Assembly (NCBI GenBank): GCA_021796055.1
Contig: JAJYOS010000269.1
Location: 1 to 7,960, forward strand
Reading direction: 5' to 3'
From: Bacteroidota bacterium
GTDB lineage: Bacteria > Bacteroidota > Kryptoniia > Kryptoniales > JAKASW01
Length of the DNA: 7,960 nucleotides
Numbering within the stretch: the stretch's first letter is position 1; the number at the start of each line of letters is the position of its first letter. Both the position numbers and the translations under genes were made by a program. The notes beneath the pieces were generated by a model, which saw only the letters and a program-made list of their open reading frames with translations, made no database searches and had not been told where the DNA came from. Shown here piece by piece: positions 6,076 to 7,960 of the stretch.

Positions 6076-6732
6076 ATGGAAAAGGCAATAGTGACATTAT
6101 CGGGCGGACTGGATTCAGCCACGCTGCTGTTTTGGTCTGCAAAGCGTTTCGAAGTCAGCGCGGTCACGTTCGATTACGGCTCCAAGCATAACGAGAAAGA
6201 GCAAACGGCAGCGAAGGAACTCGCTCGACTTGCAGGCGCCGGGCATATTCTGATCAGGCTTCCGTTTATCAACGATCTGTTCCAATCGGATCTTCTCAGA
6301 AGCGGCGGAAAAGTCCCGGATGGCCATTACGAAGATTCATCGATGCGCAGCACTGTAGTACCGTTCAGGAACGGGATCATGTTGTCGATCGCGATCGGGT
6401 TAGCGGAATCGTTCGAGGCGAAGACCGTCCTATACGCCGCACATGCCGGCGACCATGCAATATATCCCGACTGTCGTCCCGGCTTCCTGAAGGCAATCTC
6501 CGAAGCGGGACGCGAGGGCACTTATCTCGGCGTTCAAATTGTGGACCCGTTCATCGACATGCACAAGAAAGATATTGTCCTGCTCGGGAACGAGCTGCGG
6601 GTGCCGTTCGGTTTGACGTACTCGTGTTACAAAGGAGGTAATCTTCATTGCGGCACATGCGGGACTTGTGTCGAACGAAAAGAAGCTTTCCGGCTCGCAG
6701 GGATACGGGATCCGACTCAGTACGAAGCCTGA
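6076..6732 (+). CDS. queC: 7-cyano-7-deazaguanine synthase
   Basis: QueC (218 residues, usual length) uses ATP and ammonia to convert 7-carboxy-7-deazaguanine to preQ0 in the cytoplasm, on the way to queuosine in tRNA. Seen: the PP-loop SGGLDS at 9-14 that binds ATP, the FDYGSKHNEKE segment (about 33-43), and the family motif HAGDHAIYPDCRPGF around 120-135. The C-terminal zinc site has four cysteines at 184, 192, 195 and 198 (CGTCGTC pattern), followed by ERKEAF. All key residues are present, so the enzyme looks intact. The ATG at 6076 is preferred over the in-frame GTG at 6070 because GGGTG stands just upstream and the protein then begins directly at the first beta strand. No queD, queE, queF or tgt is in the window, so the rest of the pathway must lie elsewhere. 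No DNA-modification (dpd) genes accompany it. Confidence 0.96.
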   Translation: MEKAIVTLSGGLDSATLLFWSAKRFEVSAVTFDYGSKHNEKEQTAAKELARLAGAGHILIRLPFINDLFQSDLLRSGGKVPDGHYEDSSMRSTVVPFRNGIMLSIAIGLAESFEAKTVLYAAHAGDHAIYPDCRPGFLKAISEAGREGTYLGVQIVDPFIDMHKKDIVLLGNELRVPFGLTYSCYKGGNLHCGTCGTCVERKEAFRLAGIRDPTQYEA

Positions 6733-6935
6733 ATGGGGGTTTTTGTCGAGCAAGGGTAGAAATGATAAAATGATGGAATAATTGAATGCTGGGTTAATGT
6801 CTACCGGCCGAAGCGTGGCGGGGAGTAGGGATTAATGAGACGCTACTTCAGCCGGATGACGCGGATGGAATTTCAACCGGGTATTGAACTGTCTGGAAGG
6901 GCATGCGATATTCCGATGAAGAGGTGAAGCTGGGC

Positions 6936-7877
6936 ATGATGAAGGTTGTCAGGTTAATTCTCCTTATACTTTTTGCGATCATCCTGGTGTTGGTCCTGTG
7001 CGGCTTGTACTTTGCCGGCCGCGACTACGGCGGCTATTTCATGAAGACAAAAGGCGACCTTCTTGAGTCCCGGGCCGTGCCTTTCGCCGCAGACGCTCTT
7101 TTCAATCGGGAGTGGTTATCCCTCCGCAGCGATGCCGGTCTGCAGGTCGAGTGCGGCTTGCTCGTCCCGGCCGGTGAGAAAACGCCCGGTCGCTACCCGG
7201 TTGTGATACTGCTGGGAGGGAAGACAACGGGAAAGCATGCCATCGACTATGCCCTCGACATCAGGAAGGTAATAATAGCAGCGCCGGATTATCCCTACAA
7301 TCCCCGTGAATCCTACTCGCTTCTGCAATTCCTGGCAGATATTCCGGAAATGCGAAACGCCGCACTTGACATGGTCCCTTCCGTTATGCTTCTCACCGAC
7401 TATCTGATGCGACGCCCCGATGTCGACACCACGAGGATCATTCTTCTCGGTTACAGCTTCGGAGCTCCATTTGTTCCTTGCATTGCTGCATTTGACAGGC
7501 GTACAGCGGTAGCTGCCATTGTTTTCGGCGGAGGTGATCTGCGCGGCATGATCAGTCACAACGTTCGGCGGTACAAGGGACCCATGATGAGCGACTTGGT
7601 CGGCATCCTGGGGGAAGTACTTCTTCAGCCGCTCGAGCCGCTTCGTTACGCCGACAAGGTTTCGCCGATCCCGCTACTTATGATAAATGGTACGGAAGAC
7701 GAGCAGATCCCCCGGAAGTACGCGCTGGAATTATACGCGAAAGCGAAGCAGCCGAAAACGCTCGTTTGGCTCGAAGCCCATCACGTAAACCCGCGCAATG
7801 TCGAGCTGACAAGGTTGATCGTCGCCACTCTGAAAAGTGAACTCGTGAAGATGGGAGTCCTTACCGACCAGAATTGA
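6936..7877 (+). CDS. Membrane-anchored alpha/beta hydrolase
   Basis: This 313-residue protein opens with a hydrophobic segment at about 5-27 (LILLILFAIILVLVLCG), an uncleaved anchor or signal peptide, so the catalytic part is probably outside the cytoplasmic membrane. The alpha/beta-hydrolase core follows: strand PVVILLGG (88-95) at the oxyanion region, the nucleophile elbow GYSFG with Ser174, Asp255 in MINGTEDEQIP, and His282 or His283 in LEAHHVNP. The order and spacing of Ser, Asp and His are right for an active esterase or peptidase-like hydrolase, but the substrate cannot be told. The ATG at 6936 is chosen because AGGTGA lies 8 bases upstream. An upstream ATG at 6903 would add 11 residues and has GGAAGGG too close to it. 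It lies 203 bases after queC with no visible functional link. Confidence 0.88.
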   Translation: MMKVVRLILLILFAIILVLVLCGLYFAGRDYGGYFMKTKGDLLESRAVPFAADALFNREWLSLRSDAGLQVECGLLVPAGEKTPGRYPVVILLGGKTTGKHAIDYALDIRKVIIAAPDYPYNPRESYSLLQFLADIPEMRNAALDMVPSVMLLTDYLMRRPDVDTTRIILLGYSFGAPFVPCIAAFDRRTAVAAIVFGGGDLRGMISHNVRRYKGPMMSDLVGILGEVLLQPLEPLRYADKVSPIPLLMINGTEDEQIPRKYALELYAKAKQPKTLVWLEAHHVNPRNVELTRLIVATLKSELVKMGVLTDQN

Positions 7878-7960
7878 GAATTTGGCAACCCCCAAATCGA
7901 GATCCTCAACGCTTTCCATTTTGATTCGTTTGAATTTCCCCATCATCACAGCTAAATTGA

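Noticed and set aside
7880..7897. ATTTGG/CCAAAT inverted repeat after the hydrolase as a terminator
   Set aside because: The stem is only 6 bp, mostly A/T, and no U-tract follows.
7731..7949. 72-residue minus-strand frame at the right end
   Set aside because: Most of it is antisense to the C-terminal third of the hydrolase, including the catalytic His region, and its product has no recognisable feature.

Overview
This 7,960-base window (moderate, roughly even GC) comes from a bacterium. Nothing in it fixes the taxon. Some genes have good Shine-Dalgarno sites (AAGGAGG before the rubrerythrin gene), while the chromate-transporter gene has none but has a TAnnTTTG box of the Bacteroidota type. 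That mix, with the gene content, is compatible with an uncultivated anaerobic or microaerophilic lineage of the Bacteroidota/Ignavibacteria sphere. This placement is a weak inference.

Left part (1-2,992, minus strand): a compact oxidative-stress and iron operon read from right to left. It runs from a promoter with a 17-bp PerR/Fur-like palindrome to a rubrerythrin without a rubredoxin domain, a perfect 14-bp intergenic hairpin, a GlpC/HdrD-like protein with two 4Fe-4S motifs and CCG domains, a Dps ferritin-like protein, a possible 54-residue small protein, and a DUF3501 protein cut by the window edge. Rubrerythrin, the Fe-S oxidoreductase and DUF3501 are a recurrent trio. Here Dps and a small ORF sit inside it. 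The likely logic is peroxide reduction (rubrerythrin, with electrons perhaps supplied through the Fe-S protein) together with removal of free ferrous iron (Dps), under a peroxide-sensing or iron-sensing Fur-family repressor.

Middle (about 3,000-3,559): some 560 bases without a convincing gene. Overlapping short ORFs occur in several frames, and the stretch may be decayed or repetitive DNA. It is followed by an unrecognised eight-helix membrane protein on the minus strand (3,560-4,543). That gene is divergent from a full-length two-domain CHR-family chromate transporter on the plus strand (4,693-5,910).

Right part (5,911-7,960, plus strand): queC (7-cyano-7-deazaguanine synthase of queuosine synthesis) stands alone with a possible promoter. 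It is followed by a membrane-anchored alpha/beta hydrolase with a recognisable Ser-Asp-His set. These genes are separated by 165-203 bases and look like independent transcription units. I saw no tRNA, rRNA, CRISPR array, insertion sequence or attachment site.
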